DNA of 64,000 bases from Humulus lupulus (taxonomy: Eukaryota > Streptophyta > Magnoliopsida > Rosales > Cannabaceae): assembly GCF_963169125.1 (NCBI RefSeq), contig NC_084802.1:23591107-23655106 (forward strand), given 5' to 3'. The notes below the pieces were generated by a model that was not told where the DNA came from, did no database searches, and saw only the letters and a list, made by a program, of their open reading frames with translations. Positions 43,805-54,823 of this stretch are shown here, one piece after another. The position numbers and the translations under genes were made by a program. Position 1 is the stretch's first letter, and each line of letters begins with the position of its first letter.

Positions 43805-45740
43805 TGTTGGACCCAAAACGGGATATGTTTTAATATTTAAACTCGCAAGTGCACGAATCGTTTCGGAATATAATGTTCATGTAAGTACGAGGTCGAACCC
43901 ATGGGAGTTGACTAACATCAAAAGAAACTATTTCAAACAAAGCAATAATATTCTAACCTAGTTCCAAATATTTGATGAGATTTTGTTTTAGAAAAATAAA
44001 AGACAAGTAATAAAAAGATTTATAGAAAAATGGTTTTCAAATGAGATATGTAAAATAAGATTATTAAGATGTTAGAATCCACAAAATGCAAGTTCAATGG
44101 TATTTATAAGTATATTGATTCCCAAATTTAGATATAGTTGAAATAAATCACACTATATTTTTTTTCAAGATACATTTTCTATTCAAGCACAAGTTACTTT
44201 AAAAAATGTAGGATTTTTCTTCACTTATAAAATATATAATTTCTAAGCATTAGTTGTGTTACAACCTAATGAAACTACAAGAAATCAAAGAGATTATGTT
44301 TAGGCAAAATATGATACTTATACTCTAAGAATTAGATGTGAACAATTTAATGAAAAACATTTAATCAAAGAATATCATATTTTTGCATAATGAAGAACTA
44401 AGTGTAATATGCTTTAACAATCAATAATAGATGAAAAATGCATATCTTTGATAAAAAAAAATCCATAAACAATGTTGTACAAATGGGAAATCAACATACA
44501 ACAAAAAAATACTATCTAGTTACATTTTGCTTCATCATCATCTTAATAACATTTGAAAAATATTAGAAGCTCATAACTAGATAAAAATTACAAAATAACA
44601 TACTTGACATGCTCTTCAAAAGATGAAAATGGTAAAGAAAAGAGAGAAAAATATGTGTAGAAGATGATGAAAAGATGAAGAAGAAGAGCTCCCCAAATGG
44701 TCTTACAAGACTCTATTTATAGGCAAAATGTGGAGATTAAATTAATCAAATTAAAATAAATAAATTGATTAATTTAATTATGTTGGGAAGTGGTAGGATA
44801 AATAGAGTAAGTGTAAGAGTATTGGAAAGATGAAATGTTTGGTTGGGTAAAAGATTAGTGAAAAGCTAGGGTAAAAATAAATTAGGAATGTTTATTTAGA
44901 TAAGAAAAATAGGGAAGAGTGAATTGGTATTTGAGTGAAAAAATATTGGGAATAAAAATGTGAGTTTTGGCCTTTTTGGTGGCTATGTGATGAGATGTTT
45001 TGGGCTGGGCAAGAGGAGGCAATCAGACTATCCACACTTATGCTCTAACTGGGCAAGAATTAAACAACAATGCATATCTTCGATTGGGCCTGGAGGGATG
45101 AAATGGGCCACGGCTGCTGAATGGAATGGGAGGCAGCTTGGTGATGATATATGCTGAAGTGGTGATGATATATGCTGAAGGAGCTGGGAGGATGCAAACG
45201 GCATTGATGAAGGCAATGGCAAGTGCACGACTGGGCTTGATGAGGAGCTGAAAGAGGCAGGCGTGGGCCTTGGACTGCTGGTGGGCCTTGGAGCTTGGGC
45301 CTTTAGCTTTTCAGAAATACCATTTTTTCCTTTCTTTTCCTTGTAAATGTCACATTTTCCTTACTTCTTCAAGCACAAAAATACAACATATTACCTAACA
45401 AAATTATCATAAACTAAATCATAATAAAATATTTTCAATTATAAAATAAATTAATTTAATTATTTGAAAATATTAATTATAACTTAATTTATATTTAACA
45501 TTTAAATTCAATAATACAACATTTTTTTACCCCAAACTAAACAACAATTATTTAAATAATTAGCTACAATATTTTACAACAAAACAACTATAAAAACACA
45601 CAAAAATCTATAAAATTAACATAAACCTAATAAATTCAAAATTACTTAAAAACTTAATATATCAATTAAAAACTCAAGAATTAAGCAACAATTAGCACAT
45701 AAAAAGTGGTAAAATAACTCTATTTTGTAGAGTTATCACA
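43805..45740 (-). repeat. 3' LTR (minus orientation) of the Athila-like element
   Basis: The plus strand reads TGTTGGACCC...GTTATCACA. It is nearly identical to 48152-50131 except for a GC-rich block at about 44955-45305 that does not align with its counterpart. Confidence 0.9.
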
Positions 45741-45751
45741 CCCCCAAACTT
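45741..45751 (-). other. Polypurine tract of the Athila-like element
   Basis: The minus strand AAGTTTGGGGG directly precedes the LTR start TGTGATAACTC. The same sequence occurs at 50132-50142 in the second unit. Confidence 0.82.
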
Positions 45752-46678
45752 AATATTTTGCTAGTCCTCGAGCAAAAGAAAAATTAAAAACACACACTTT
45801 TTTTTTATTTGGTGATATCAAAAATGTCCTCAAAGATTGCATATTGAAAATAATTTATAAAAAATATGAATCAAAATTAACCTTATGTAATTAATTCCAT
45901 AGTCAATCTTGCTTTGAAAATATATTTTAAATTAGAAGTCCAAGACTATTTATCAAGTTAGTATGTGAATTTTGGAAAAATTGTTGTAATAAAGTATTTA
46001 TTTCACATATTATGATGAATGATTTTTTTCAAAATTTCATTTTTTAAGAAAAATTGACCCAAGAATTAAACACAAAACTTAAAAAAAAAAATTCATATAT
46101 TTTTTAAACTAAAATCAAAATCAATCAATGGTATTATCAAAGGAAAAACGAATATCACCAAAAGGGTTTTTTTTTCCATTATTATTATTATTATTTTGAT
46201 GGATAATAAAGTATAAAAGCACAAAACTATATAAATATAAATTACTAGAAAGATAATATTGAACATATATAAATATATTTTTTTTTTAATTTTTTTTATA
46301 ATTAATATATAAAATAGATATTCTACCATCTAGTTTTTTTGTTTTTTTTAAAAGAAATTCTACCATTTTCAAACACATGAAAGAAATAACCATATAAACC
46401 CACTACCCCCAAACTTAATTTATGCATTGTCCTCAATGTATCAAAATACATATATAAATTGAAGCGTGAAAAAGTTTAGAGTTTAGAATGGTCGTACCTC
46501 ATCATGGAGCATTGTCAAGAGTGTAACAAAAAGGAAACAAAAATCAAAACAAGAAGTTAACCTAAAACATAAATAAAACACACAACAAAAGTGAAATATA
46601 AAATGAAACATAAAAATATGGGTTGCCTCCCACAAAGCGCTTTAGTTTATAGTCTTTAGCTCGACTAAATTTTTTCTT

Positions 46679-46954
46679 TTAACCTACACCCAATCGATGG
46701 TGTAAAATTTCATTAATAGAGTGAGTTATAACTTTGATGCAAATGCCATAAATAATAACTAATAACATCACACCTATAAGAAAATTAGAAATATGCAATT
46801 TTAATGGAATATCAATAAAATAAGAAAATTGCATGTCTATATTAGGCTCATTTTCATTTTGAGTAAATATAAAAATTTGTTTATTTGTGGGCTCTTGAAA
46901 TATAATTATATCTTTTTCATTTTCCTTATGAGCCTCGAAAATTATCTCATCCAA
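46679..46954 (-). pseudogene. Short ORF with one membrane-like segment, Athila-like element
   Basis: A 91-codon frame with an acidic, Asn/Glu-rich N-terminal part. One hydrophobic stretch (FLIGVMLLVIIYGICIKVI) could span a membrane. It lies just before a conserved GGGAGGCAACCC-containing spacer (46620-46643 on the minus strand) seen in Athila-type elements. No family was recognised and it may simply be decayed sequence. Confidence 0.4.
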
Positions 46955-46986
46955 CTCTTTGGTTTTATTAGGGGGTTGGATGCATA

Positions 46987-47415
46987 TTACAAGTTTTTCA
47001 ACAACTTCATTCTCCTTTTCATTTTCAATTTGACTATTTGGATTGGGAATGGTTGGTTGGGATGAACTTGTTTTTCCGACTCTATAATAGTTGCAAGGTG
47101 TCCTACTATTGTCTCAATTTTTGAGATTGACTGAGATTGGGCTAGTAAGATTTGGTAGGTTGATTGCATGAACTGTTGTAGGGTATCCTCTAAAGATAGG
47201 CTCGTTTCTTGTTGAATGGGATATGATAGGTCGAATTGGGCATGACTCCATGAAAAATTTGGATTATAGGTGGGGGCAAATGGGATATCTAAGGATTCAC
47301 CATAATCATGCATGTCATTAGTTTCTCCATAATTTAAATTTGATTGCACATAATAGTTGTACTCAGAATTCCAACTATAATTAAAATGATTCATATGAAA
47401 AAAACTAAATGACAA
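46987..47415 (-). pseudogene. Gag C-terminal-like fragment of the Athila-like element
   Basis: A 142-codon frame with an Asn/Tyr-rich first half. Its helical segment TLQQFMQSTYQILLAQSQSI-SKIETIVGHLATII resembles the region of Athila Gag that ends in a 'QIGQLA'-like helix. The capsid domain upstream and the zinc knuckle downstream are missing, so this is at best a remnant or a miniature gag. Its retention in a non-autonomous element may be incidental. Confidence 0.55.
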
Positions 47416-47574
47416 ACTAATTTTTTTTTTTAAGATGACAATTAAGGTAAAAAGAAAAATTAAATTAAATTAAGAGAACAATGTTAAGATATTAAACAAT
47501 TACATGATAATATGATTAAAAAAAACAAAGAAAAATAAGATAAAATTAAGTAAGTTTATCAAAAATTAAACAAA

Positions 47575-47910
47575 GTAGGGAGGCATAGCATGCCATCAAC
47601 CATAACAAAATTAAGGTAAAAATTAGGAGGCACAAGTGCCATCAACTAAATGATCAACAAAAAAATAAAAAATAAAAATAAAAGCAAGGAGGCACTAATG
47701 CCATCAACCAACACTAATAATGATAATGATAATAATAATAAAACTTAGGAGGCACTAGTGCCATCAACTAAGATAATAAAAAATAAATAAATAAAAGCTA
47801 GGAGGCACTAATGCCATCAACTAGATGAGATAAATTGTTCAAGTATGTAGGAGGCACAAATGCACTCAACTAATAAGTAAGTAGGAGGCACTAAATGCCA
47901 TCAACTACCA
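47575..47910. repeat. Irregular tandem repeat of 'aggaggcactagtgccatcaact' type
   Basis: Seven copies of a roughly 22-bp core (ggaggcac.a.tgccatcaact) are separated by 25-45 bp of A/T-rich spacer. The core contains the palindrome GGCACTAGTGCC or near versions. It lies between the primer-binding site and the gag-like frame. Confidence 0.88.
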
Positions 47911-48127
47911 AGAAATGTATATAATATAATATATAACAATATTGATAAATGTATGTATAACTTTTTTTTTTCTTTTTCAATTTTTACTTTTTTTTTCGAT
48001 TTTTTTTTTATAGATATATATATTTCTTTATTTTTTTTTGTTTTTAAGATAATAGTGCAAATAAAAATAAAATAACTAGTAGAAGAATGTTACTTACCTT
48101 GTAGAAAGATCGTTTCTTTCTTGCAAC
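47911..48127. other. Leader of the Athila-like element, T-rich, no gene
   Basis: Poly-T and TA-rich stretches separate the primer-binding site from the repeat array. Confidence 0.5.
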
Positions 48128-48145
48128 TCCCCGGCAACGGCGCCA
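48128..48145 (-). other. Primer-binding site, tRNA-Asp type
   Basis: On the minus strand TGGCGCCGTTGCCGGGGA is complementary to the 3' end of plant tRNA-Asp. It lies 6 nt from the LTR end. Confidence 0.9.
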
Positions 48146-48151
48146 AAAACT

Positions 48152-50131
48152 TGTTGGACCCAAAACGGGAAATGTTTTAATATTTAAACTCGCAAGTGCA
48201 CGAATCATTTCGGAATATAATGTTCATGTAAGTACGAGGTCGAACCCATGTGAGTTGACTAACATCAAAAGAAACTATTTCAAACAAAGCAATAATATTC
48301 TAACCTAGTTCCAAATATTTGATGAGATTTTGTTTTAGAAAAATAAAAGACAAGTAATAAAAAGATTTATAGAAAAATGGTTTTCAAATGAGATATGTAA
48401 AATAAGATTATTAAGATGTTAGAATCCACAAAATGCAAGTTCAATGGTATTTATAAGTATATTGATTCCCAAATTTAGATATAGTTGAAATAAATCACAC
48501 TATATTTTTTTTCAAGATACATTTTCTATTCAAGCACAAGTTACTTTAAAAAATGTAGGATTTTTCTTCACTTATAAAATATATAATTTCTAAGCATTAG
48601 TTGTGTTACAACCTAATGAAACTACAAGAAATCAAAGAGATTATGTTTAGGCAAAATATGATACTTATGCTCTAAGAATTAGATGTGAACAATTTAATGA
48701 AAAACATTTAATCAAAGAATATCATATTTTTGCATAATGAAGAACTAAGTGTAATATGCTTTAACAATCAATAATAGATGAAAAATGCATATCTTTGATA
48801 AAAAAAAATCCATAAACAATGTTGTACAAATGGGAAATTAACATACAACAAAAAAATACTATCTAGTTACATTTTGCTTCATCATCATCTTAATAACCTT
48901 TGAAAAATATTAGAAGCTCATAACTAGATAAAAATTACAAAATAGCATACTTGACATGCTCTTCAAAAGATGAAAATGGTAAAGAAAAGAGAGAAAAATA
49001 TGTGTAGAAGATGAAAGATGAAGAAGAGCTCCTCAAATGGTCTTACAAGACTCTATTTATAGGCAAAATGTGGAGATTAAATTAATCAAATTAAAATAAA
49101 TAAATTGATTAATTTAATTGTGTTGGGAAGTGGTAGGATAAATAGAGTAAGTATAAAAGTATTGGAAAGATGAAATGTTTGGTTGGGTAAAATATTAGTG
49201 AAAAGCTAGGGTAAAAAATAAATTAGGAATGTTTATTTAGGTAAGAAAAATAGGAAAGAGTGAATTTATATTTGAGTGAAAAATATTGGGAAAGAAAAAT
49301 ATGATTTTTGGCATTTTGGTCTTTTTGTGGCTGTTTGGCAAGGTTGACTTGGGCCTTGGCATTTGGGCTGCTTTGGATTGTTGGTGCAACACGCTGGCTA
49401 AGGCTTGGGGTATATGCTTGCTGAAGGCTTCATTGATGTTGAGGCAGGGAGTTGAACGTGGCTGGTGGAGTGCTGAATGTGGGCTTATATGCTGAGGAAA
49501 CTAGACAGGTGGCGGCATTGTTGAAGGAGCTGAATGGAGGTGCACGGCTGCTGGAGGTTGATGTTAGGAAGGAGAAGGTGGGCCTAGGAGATGGGCCTGG
49601 CGTGAAGGAGCTGCCTTTGGTGGAATGGTGCTCAACGTGGTGGCTGTAGCTGGAGGCAATTGGGCTTCACGTGATGGGCCTTGGGCCTTGTGGCTGAAAG
49701 TTTTCAAAAATGCTAACTTTCCTATATTTTCTCCCAAAAATACCACTTTTCTCTCATTTTTCATTGTTTTTCAAGAGCATAAATTCCCTACAAAATAAAT
49801 ATAAAATAAATCATAATACAATATTTTCAATTATAAAATAAATCAATTTACTTATTTGAAAATATTAATTATAACTTAATTATATTTTACATTTAAGTTC
49901 AATAATACAACATTTTTTTACCACTAACTTAACAATAATAATTCAAATAATTAACTACAACATTTTACAACAAAATAATTATAAAAACACACAAAATTAT
50001 ATACAATCATGATAGGACTACTACATTCAAAATTACTTAAAAACTTAATAAATCAATTAAAAACTCAAAAACTAAGTAACAATTAACACATAAAAAGTGG
50101 TAAAATAACTCTATTTTGTAGAGTTATCACA
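48152..50131 (-). repeat. 5' LTR (minus orientation), shared by the two tandem units
   Basis: It has the same ends as 43805-45740. It is followed on the right by a second polypurine tract and internal sequence, so it is also the 3' LTR of the upstream, truncated unit. Confidence 0.9.
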
Positions 50132-50904
50132 CCCCCAAACTTAATATTTTGCTAGTCCTCGAGCAAAATAAAAATTAAAAACACACTTTTTATTTTTATT
50201 TTGGTGATATCAAAAATGTCCTCAAAGATTGCACATTGAAAATAATTTATAAAAAATATGAATCAAAATTAATCTTATGTAATTAATACCATAGTCAATC
50301 TTGCTTTGAAAATATATTTTAAATTAGAAGTCCAAAACTATTTATCAAGTTATTATGTGAATTTTGGAAAAATTGTTGTAATAAAGTATTTATTTCACAT
50401 ATTATGATGAATGATTTTTTTCAAAATTTCATTTTTTAAGCAAAATTGACCCAAGAATTAAACACAAAGCTTAAAAAAAAATTCATATATTTTTAAACTA
50501 AAATCAAACTCAATCAAGGGTATTATCAAAGGAAAAACGAATATCACCAAAAGGGTTTTTTTTTCTTTTTTTTTTTTGATAAAAAATAAAGTATAAAAGC
50601 ACAAAACTATATAAATATAAATTACTAAAAAGATAATATTAAACATATATAAATATTTTTTTTTTTGTTTTTTTAAAATTGTTTTTTATAATTAATATAT
50701 AAAATAGATACTCTACCATCCAATTTTTTTTGTTTTTTGTTTTTTTTTTAAATTCTACCATTTTCAAATTAATCAAAAAAATTCTACCATTTTCAAATAC
50801 ATGAAAGAAGTAACCATATAAACCCACTTCCCCCAAACTTAATTTATGCATTGTCCTCAATGTATCAAAATACAAATATAAATTGAAGCGTGAAAGGCAG
50901 AAAA
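50132..50904 (-). mobile_element. Partial second internal region of the Athila-like element
   Basis: It aligns with 45741-46470 and breaks off at ttgaagcgtgaaa. A short A-rich filler (about 50895-50913) then leads into the truncated Gypsy 3' LTR. Confidence 0.87.
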
Positions 50905-50913
50905 AAAAAATAT

Positions 50914-51648
50914 ATCCACGGGTTATTAGCGAGCTGAGAAAGGGCATAATTATATCAGCCACGTGGAAGACACCTACCCGGAGCTTCTGTTACAAGGTCC
51001 TACCCCTTTAGCTCGAGGTAACCGAAGGTTTAGTGAGATTACTAAGGTGTCAGATCAACAATGGGCACCACGGGCTGAGACCACCTCAAGCTCGGGGTAC
51101 GAGCTCGAGTTGGCACCTCTGACCTTTTATAAAGTCAACCACGCAATGTAAACGTGCATATATCAGACATCACGTGTGTACTCCATTCCTGAATTCTCGG
51201 ACACGCAGCCTAAACGTGCGTGTTCAAGCACCCACGACTAGGTTGGGCCATGCTGCCCATTATCCCCATTACCTATTAATTAGACCACACTTCATTGTCA
51301 GGTTTTAGGAATTAATCATGAATGTCACAGAAGTGATATGATGGGTAAGAAGGTCACGGGATGACCTTCCTTGCCAACTCCCAGGTGCCCTCTCCCTATA
51401 AATATGGAGACCCTGGGAGTTGCAAAGGGTTGGCTTCTATTTTGTAAAGAAATACACTGTAAGGAATATCATAGAGATATAAATAATATTGGCTGGTAAA
51501 CTAAAATGATTTTTACCTTTGAACCACCTAAAAAATTATTCGTGTTATCATTTTACTTTGAGATCATTCATCTATCATGGTTCATTATTTAGCACTAATC
51601 CCTCTCCTTATTTTTATAATTATCTGTTGCCGAAGAACCGCGTCAACA
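50914..51648 (+). repeat. 3' LTR of the Gypsy element at 41657, lacking its first 14 bp
   Basis: It aligns with 41671-42405 to the last base and is followed by ATACT. The missing 14 bp plus 735 bp equals the 749 bp of the 5' LTR. Confidence 0.92.
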
Positions 51649-51653
51649 ATACT

Positions 51654-52032
51654 AATTTAAACTAATGTGTAACTAAATTACTTTTTTTTTTTAAAAGTAA
51701 ACGTGTTAATGTGGATTGTGTAATGTTTTTTTTTTAAAAGACAAAAAAGAAAGAAATTACGTTTTTCTTTTTTTAAAAAGAAAAAAAAAAGACTTTAGGT
51801 GTACTGAGATAAAGACTCATGTTATTATATTATATATAATATGAGATATTTATATATAATATTATTAATTTAAATAAATAATTTGTAAATATCTTATTTA
51901 AATTTAAACTAATATGCAACTATAATTCATAAAATGAATAAAAAAATTAATTTAAAGGAGATAATAGAAAAAATTGTATTGAAGAGTTTTTAGAGTGCCA
52001 CATCATCTCCTAAATATCTCATTTATATATAT
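51654..52032. other. AT-rich spacer between two Gypsy elements, no gene
   Basis: Homopolymer A and T runs (about 51680-51790) and TATA-rich text. It includes an 'agtgccacatcatc' phrase (51995) that recurs as 'agtgtcacatcgt' at 62711, so it belongs with the DNA on the far side of the next element. Confidence 0.5.
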
Positions 52033-52037
52033 AGATA

Positions 52038-52795
52038 TGTACGCCCTGAAAATCGACACAAACCTTTTTAGGCAGCTCGGGTACGGCTGGCTAGCAAAAG
52101 GCTATAATCGATGTTCCACGTGTTCACTTTTCATCTGGGGGAATTTAGCATGATTCCCTAGACAAATAGCTCGAGCTGATGAGTTCAAAGCAACATACTG
52201 CCTAGAACCATTTGTGGAGTATAGCCTCAAAAGGCACTAGCTCGCGGTATGCCAGAGGACTGACGTACCCCAAGATCTTTATAAAGTTGACCACGCAATA
52301 TAAACGTGTGCAAACAGACATCACATGTCTGTTTACTCCCGAATTCCCAGATACGCAATATAAACGTGCATGATCAGACATCACACGCCTGATTTAGGTC
52401 ATGCGATCCATGATCCATTTTACCTAATGATTAGACCACACTTCAATATAAAATGTAAATGTTAATCATTAGTGTCACAGAGATGATGTGAGGGATCACG
52501 GGATGACCCCAACACCTACCCAGGGATCATTCTCCTATAAATACCAAGACCTCGGATGGAAAAAGGGTTGGTTTTTTCTCTGTGTAATGCAAATATTCTG
52601 AGACATACAGTAATAATATTGACTCGTGGACTAGGGGGATTTTAACATCTGAACCATGTAAAAAGGAACGAGTGTTCTTAATATATCATTCTAAGGAGCT
52701 TGAAGAGTGGTTATTCTCCTTACGGTTTACCTTTAAGCACTAGTTTATTCTATCTAATTTTCGTAATACACTGTTTGTGAAAAACCGCGTCAACA
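52038..52795 (+). repeat. 5' LTR of the Gypsy element at 52038
   Basis: TGTACGCCCTGAAAATCG...CCGCGTCAACA. TATAAATA box at 52536-52543. The first bases match the LTR at 41657, but the bodies have diverged, so these are sister families. Confidence 0.93.
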
Positions 52796-52798
52796 GTT

Positions 52799-52816
52799 TG
52801 GTGCTTTCATTGAGAG
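52799..52816 (+). other. Primer-binding site
   Basis: TGGTGCTTTCATTGAGAG, identical to 11877-11894, 3 nt after the LTR. Confidence 0.8.
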
Positions 52817-52860
52817 CTGCGAATTAGTGCCATTGAAAAAGATTCAGGAAAAAGTTCATC

Positions 52861-54029
52861 ATGGTGGTCACTCATTCAAGGCACGGTAACGAAACAGATC
52901 AACATGGTGGGCAGGAGGCTCACCATACCACTGTTTCTGACGAACAAGGCCCGGAGATCCAACAACGATCGAGAAAACAACCGATGGGCCACGACGACAT
53001 CGAAAGTTTAGCACCTCTACCGCCGAATCCAAACCTGGATTACTTGATTGCGATAGAGATGGAGAACATGTAGTTGAGGATCCATCTAGCCAAGGAAAAT
53101 AAGCAAATCTAGGAAGTCTTGGCTCAGCTACCCCCTCTTGCAACCGACGTTAACGTCAGAAAGAAGCGAGGCAGGACTCGTAAGTCTCACTGGGATAGTC
53201 GACCCAGGCCAAGTCAATCGGTTAGAACCTCAACTCCAAGTTCTACTCCCGTGTCACCCAATCACCAAGAAACCCCGTTTGGTGGCTTTCCTAGGGATCA
53301 CCAACGAGTCAGTCGGTCGGTCAGAACCTCGACTCTGAGTTCAACGCCACCATCAAATTCCCATGGCAACCCACGCAAACGGTCAAGGACAAACTTGCAA
53401 AGACGGCGTGTCTCGACCGACTTCCCTATACCGCGATTAGATCGCCATGCACAGGGAACCAGAAATGGTGGAGCAGAGCAACCGCGGGCTAGTTTGATCC
53501 GACCTAATGGAACAAGAATTGCTTCACCAATCAGACACCCTCCGTCGCCAATTAGGCATCCGTCCCCACCTTTTTCTGCTCGAGACGTCCCTGTCTATGG
53601 AAACAGCAGGAGAAGTCCTCCTCCCGCTGCCCCTGCTCATGTCCCGCGAGCATGCGGGAATGCTCCAGATCCTCATCCTCGACCGCAAGCTCTGAGCTTC
53701 TCTAATGGAAGTTATTGGACGGAGGATCGTCGAAGTGGTAGGACCAACGCAGATCTGAGGAATCAACTGAGTTCAGCTCAAAACCCTCGGGTTGACCCAC
53801 ATACCAATCTGCGAGATCGCCTAAACTCACAAAGGACCAATCCGCCTTGCGATGGAGTCAACGACACTCACCACGAGGGAAGTCCTTCTGAAGTACGCAA
53901 CAACGGGAATGCCCCACCAAACCAAGCTCGAACTTGGAGGGACAATAACCCGTCAAATGCGTATGGCCAAATGGGAGCTGTTGAACAACCCCAGGGACCT
54001 ACCAGAGGTTGGTCAACAGAATGTTCGCT
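52861..54029 (+). pseudogene. Gypsy gag N-terminal region
   Basis: The frame opens with MVVTHSRHGNETDQ, then shows acidic and Gln-rich segments and stops at 53073. From 53119 a 318-codon frame is Arg/Ser/Pro/Asn-rich, as in the N-terminal half of Tat Gag. It runs into RT-derived sequence at about 54020 but in the wrong frame, so the deletion made no in-frame fusion. Capsid domain, zinc knuckle and protease are absent. Confidence 0.85.
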
Positions 54030-54778
54030 GATCAAATTGGAAAAAACATGGAAGTGTATGTTGATGATATGCTAGTCAAGTCAGGACTGCCGATAACCAT
54101 GTCTCTGATCTGAAGGAATGTTTTGGAATTCTAAGGAAGTATAATATGAGGCTAAACCCCCAAAAATGTACTTTCGGAGTGGCGTCGGGAAAATTCATGG
54201 GATTCATAGTCAACACTAGGGGGATAGAGGCGAACTTGGACAAAATCAGATCACTGCTAGAGATTCCTTCGCCCAGGATGCATAAAGATGTCCAGAGTCT
54301 GGTAGGAAGGGTGGCGGCCCTCAATTGGTTTATTTCTAAATCCACCGATAAGTGTTTGCCATTCTACAACCTGCTTCGGGGGAACAAAAAGTTCGAGTGG
54401 ACTGAGGAGTGCGAGCAGGCTTTCATCGACCTGAAGACACATTTGGCCGAGCCACCGGTGTTATCTAAACCAATGGCAAGAGAGCCCCTTTTTCTCTATT
54501 TAGTCGTGACCGAAAATGCGGCCATCGCCGTGTTGGTCCGGGAGGAAGACCGAACTCAAAAGCCAGTATATTATATAAGTAAAAGACTTCTCGGAGAAGA
54601 ATCTCGGTATCCTCTAATGGAAAAGATGGCGTTCTACCTTATTACGGCTTCCAGGAAGCTTAGGCCATATTTCCAATCCTATTCGATCCACGTCATGACC
54701 GATCAACCTTTAAGGCAGGTGCTGCAGAAACCTGAGACATCGGGACGTTTGTTGAAATGGGCGGTCAAACTCAGCTAG
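54030..54778 (+). pseudogene. Gypsy RT (C-terminal part) and RNase H
   Basis: The text starts with a MEVYVDDMLVKS segment (about 54049-54084), the RT catalytic loop. After a frame break it gives an open 210-codon frame 54146-54778. That frame has the RT thumb (GFIVNTRGIEANLDKI), connection (FEWTEECEQAF) and RNase H (REEDRTQKPVYYISKRL, MTDQPLRQVLQKPE). The palm upstream of YVDD is missing. It cannot polymerise. Confidence 0.9.
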
Positions 54779-54823
54779 TTTGAGATACTGTATATACCTT
54801 GAACTACGATAAATAGCCAAGCC

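Larger units (their letters stand above)
43805..50904 (-). mobile_element. Athila-like, protein-poor LTR element in partial tandem (LTR-internal-LTR-partial internal)
   Basis: Two LTRs of 1.94 and 1.98 kb lie at 43805-45740 and 48152-50131. A primer-binding site for tRNA-Asp (TGGCGCCGTTGCCGGGGA on the minus strand, 48128-48145) sits next to the second, so the element reads on the minus strand. A polypurine tract AAGTTTGGGGG (complement of 45741-45751) precedes the 3' LTR. The internal region of only 2.4 kb has a gag-like fragment and no RT or integrase. Beyond the second LTR, 50132-50904 repeats the 3' end of the internal region (45741-46470), so at least one and a half tandem units existed. 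The tRNA-Asp site is typical of Athila. Confidence 0.88.
41657..51648 (+). mobile_element. Ty3/Gypsy element (Tat-like) with nested insertion and deletion, TSD ATACT
   Basis: The 5' LTR is 41657-42405. The 3' LTR is 50914-51648 and lacks the first 14 bp. ATACT is duplicated at 41652-41656 and 51649-51653, fixing both ends. Only the leader and the N-terminal part of gag remain of the internal region. At 43804 a minus-oriented Athila-like element begins, and on the right that element runs directly into the truncated 3' LTR. Gag remainder, protease, RT and integrase are gone. LTR ends and gag N-terminus resemble the element at 52038. Confidence 0.9.

Noticed and set aside
45028..45228. Frames in the GC-rich LTR block (also 49286-49649)
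   Set aside because: The two LTR copies do not share these frames and no domain is recognisable.
47575..47910. Short palindromic repeats with spacers, CRISPR-like at first sight
   Set aside because: Spacers are A/T-rich slippage products of variable length, the repeats are degenerate, and the setting is an LTR element leader in plant DNA.
53119..54075. A 318-codon frame that could be a gag-RT fusion
   Set aside because: The frame enters the RT segment out of phase and ends within a few codons, so no fusion protein is made.
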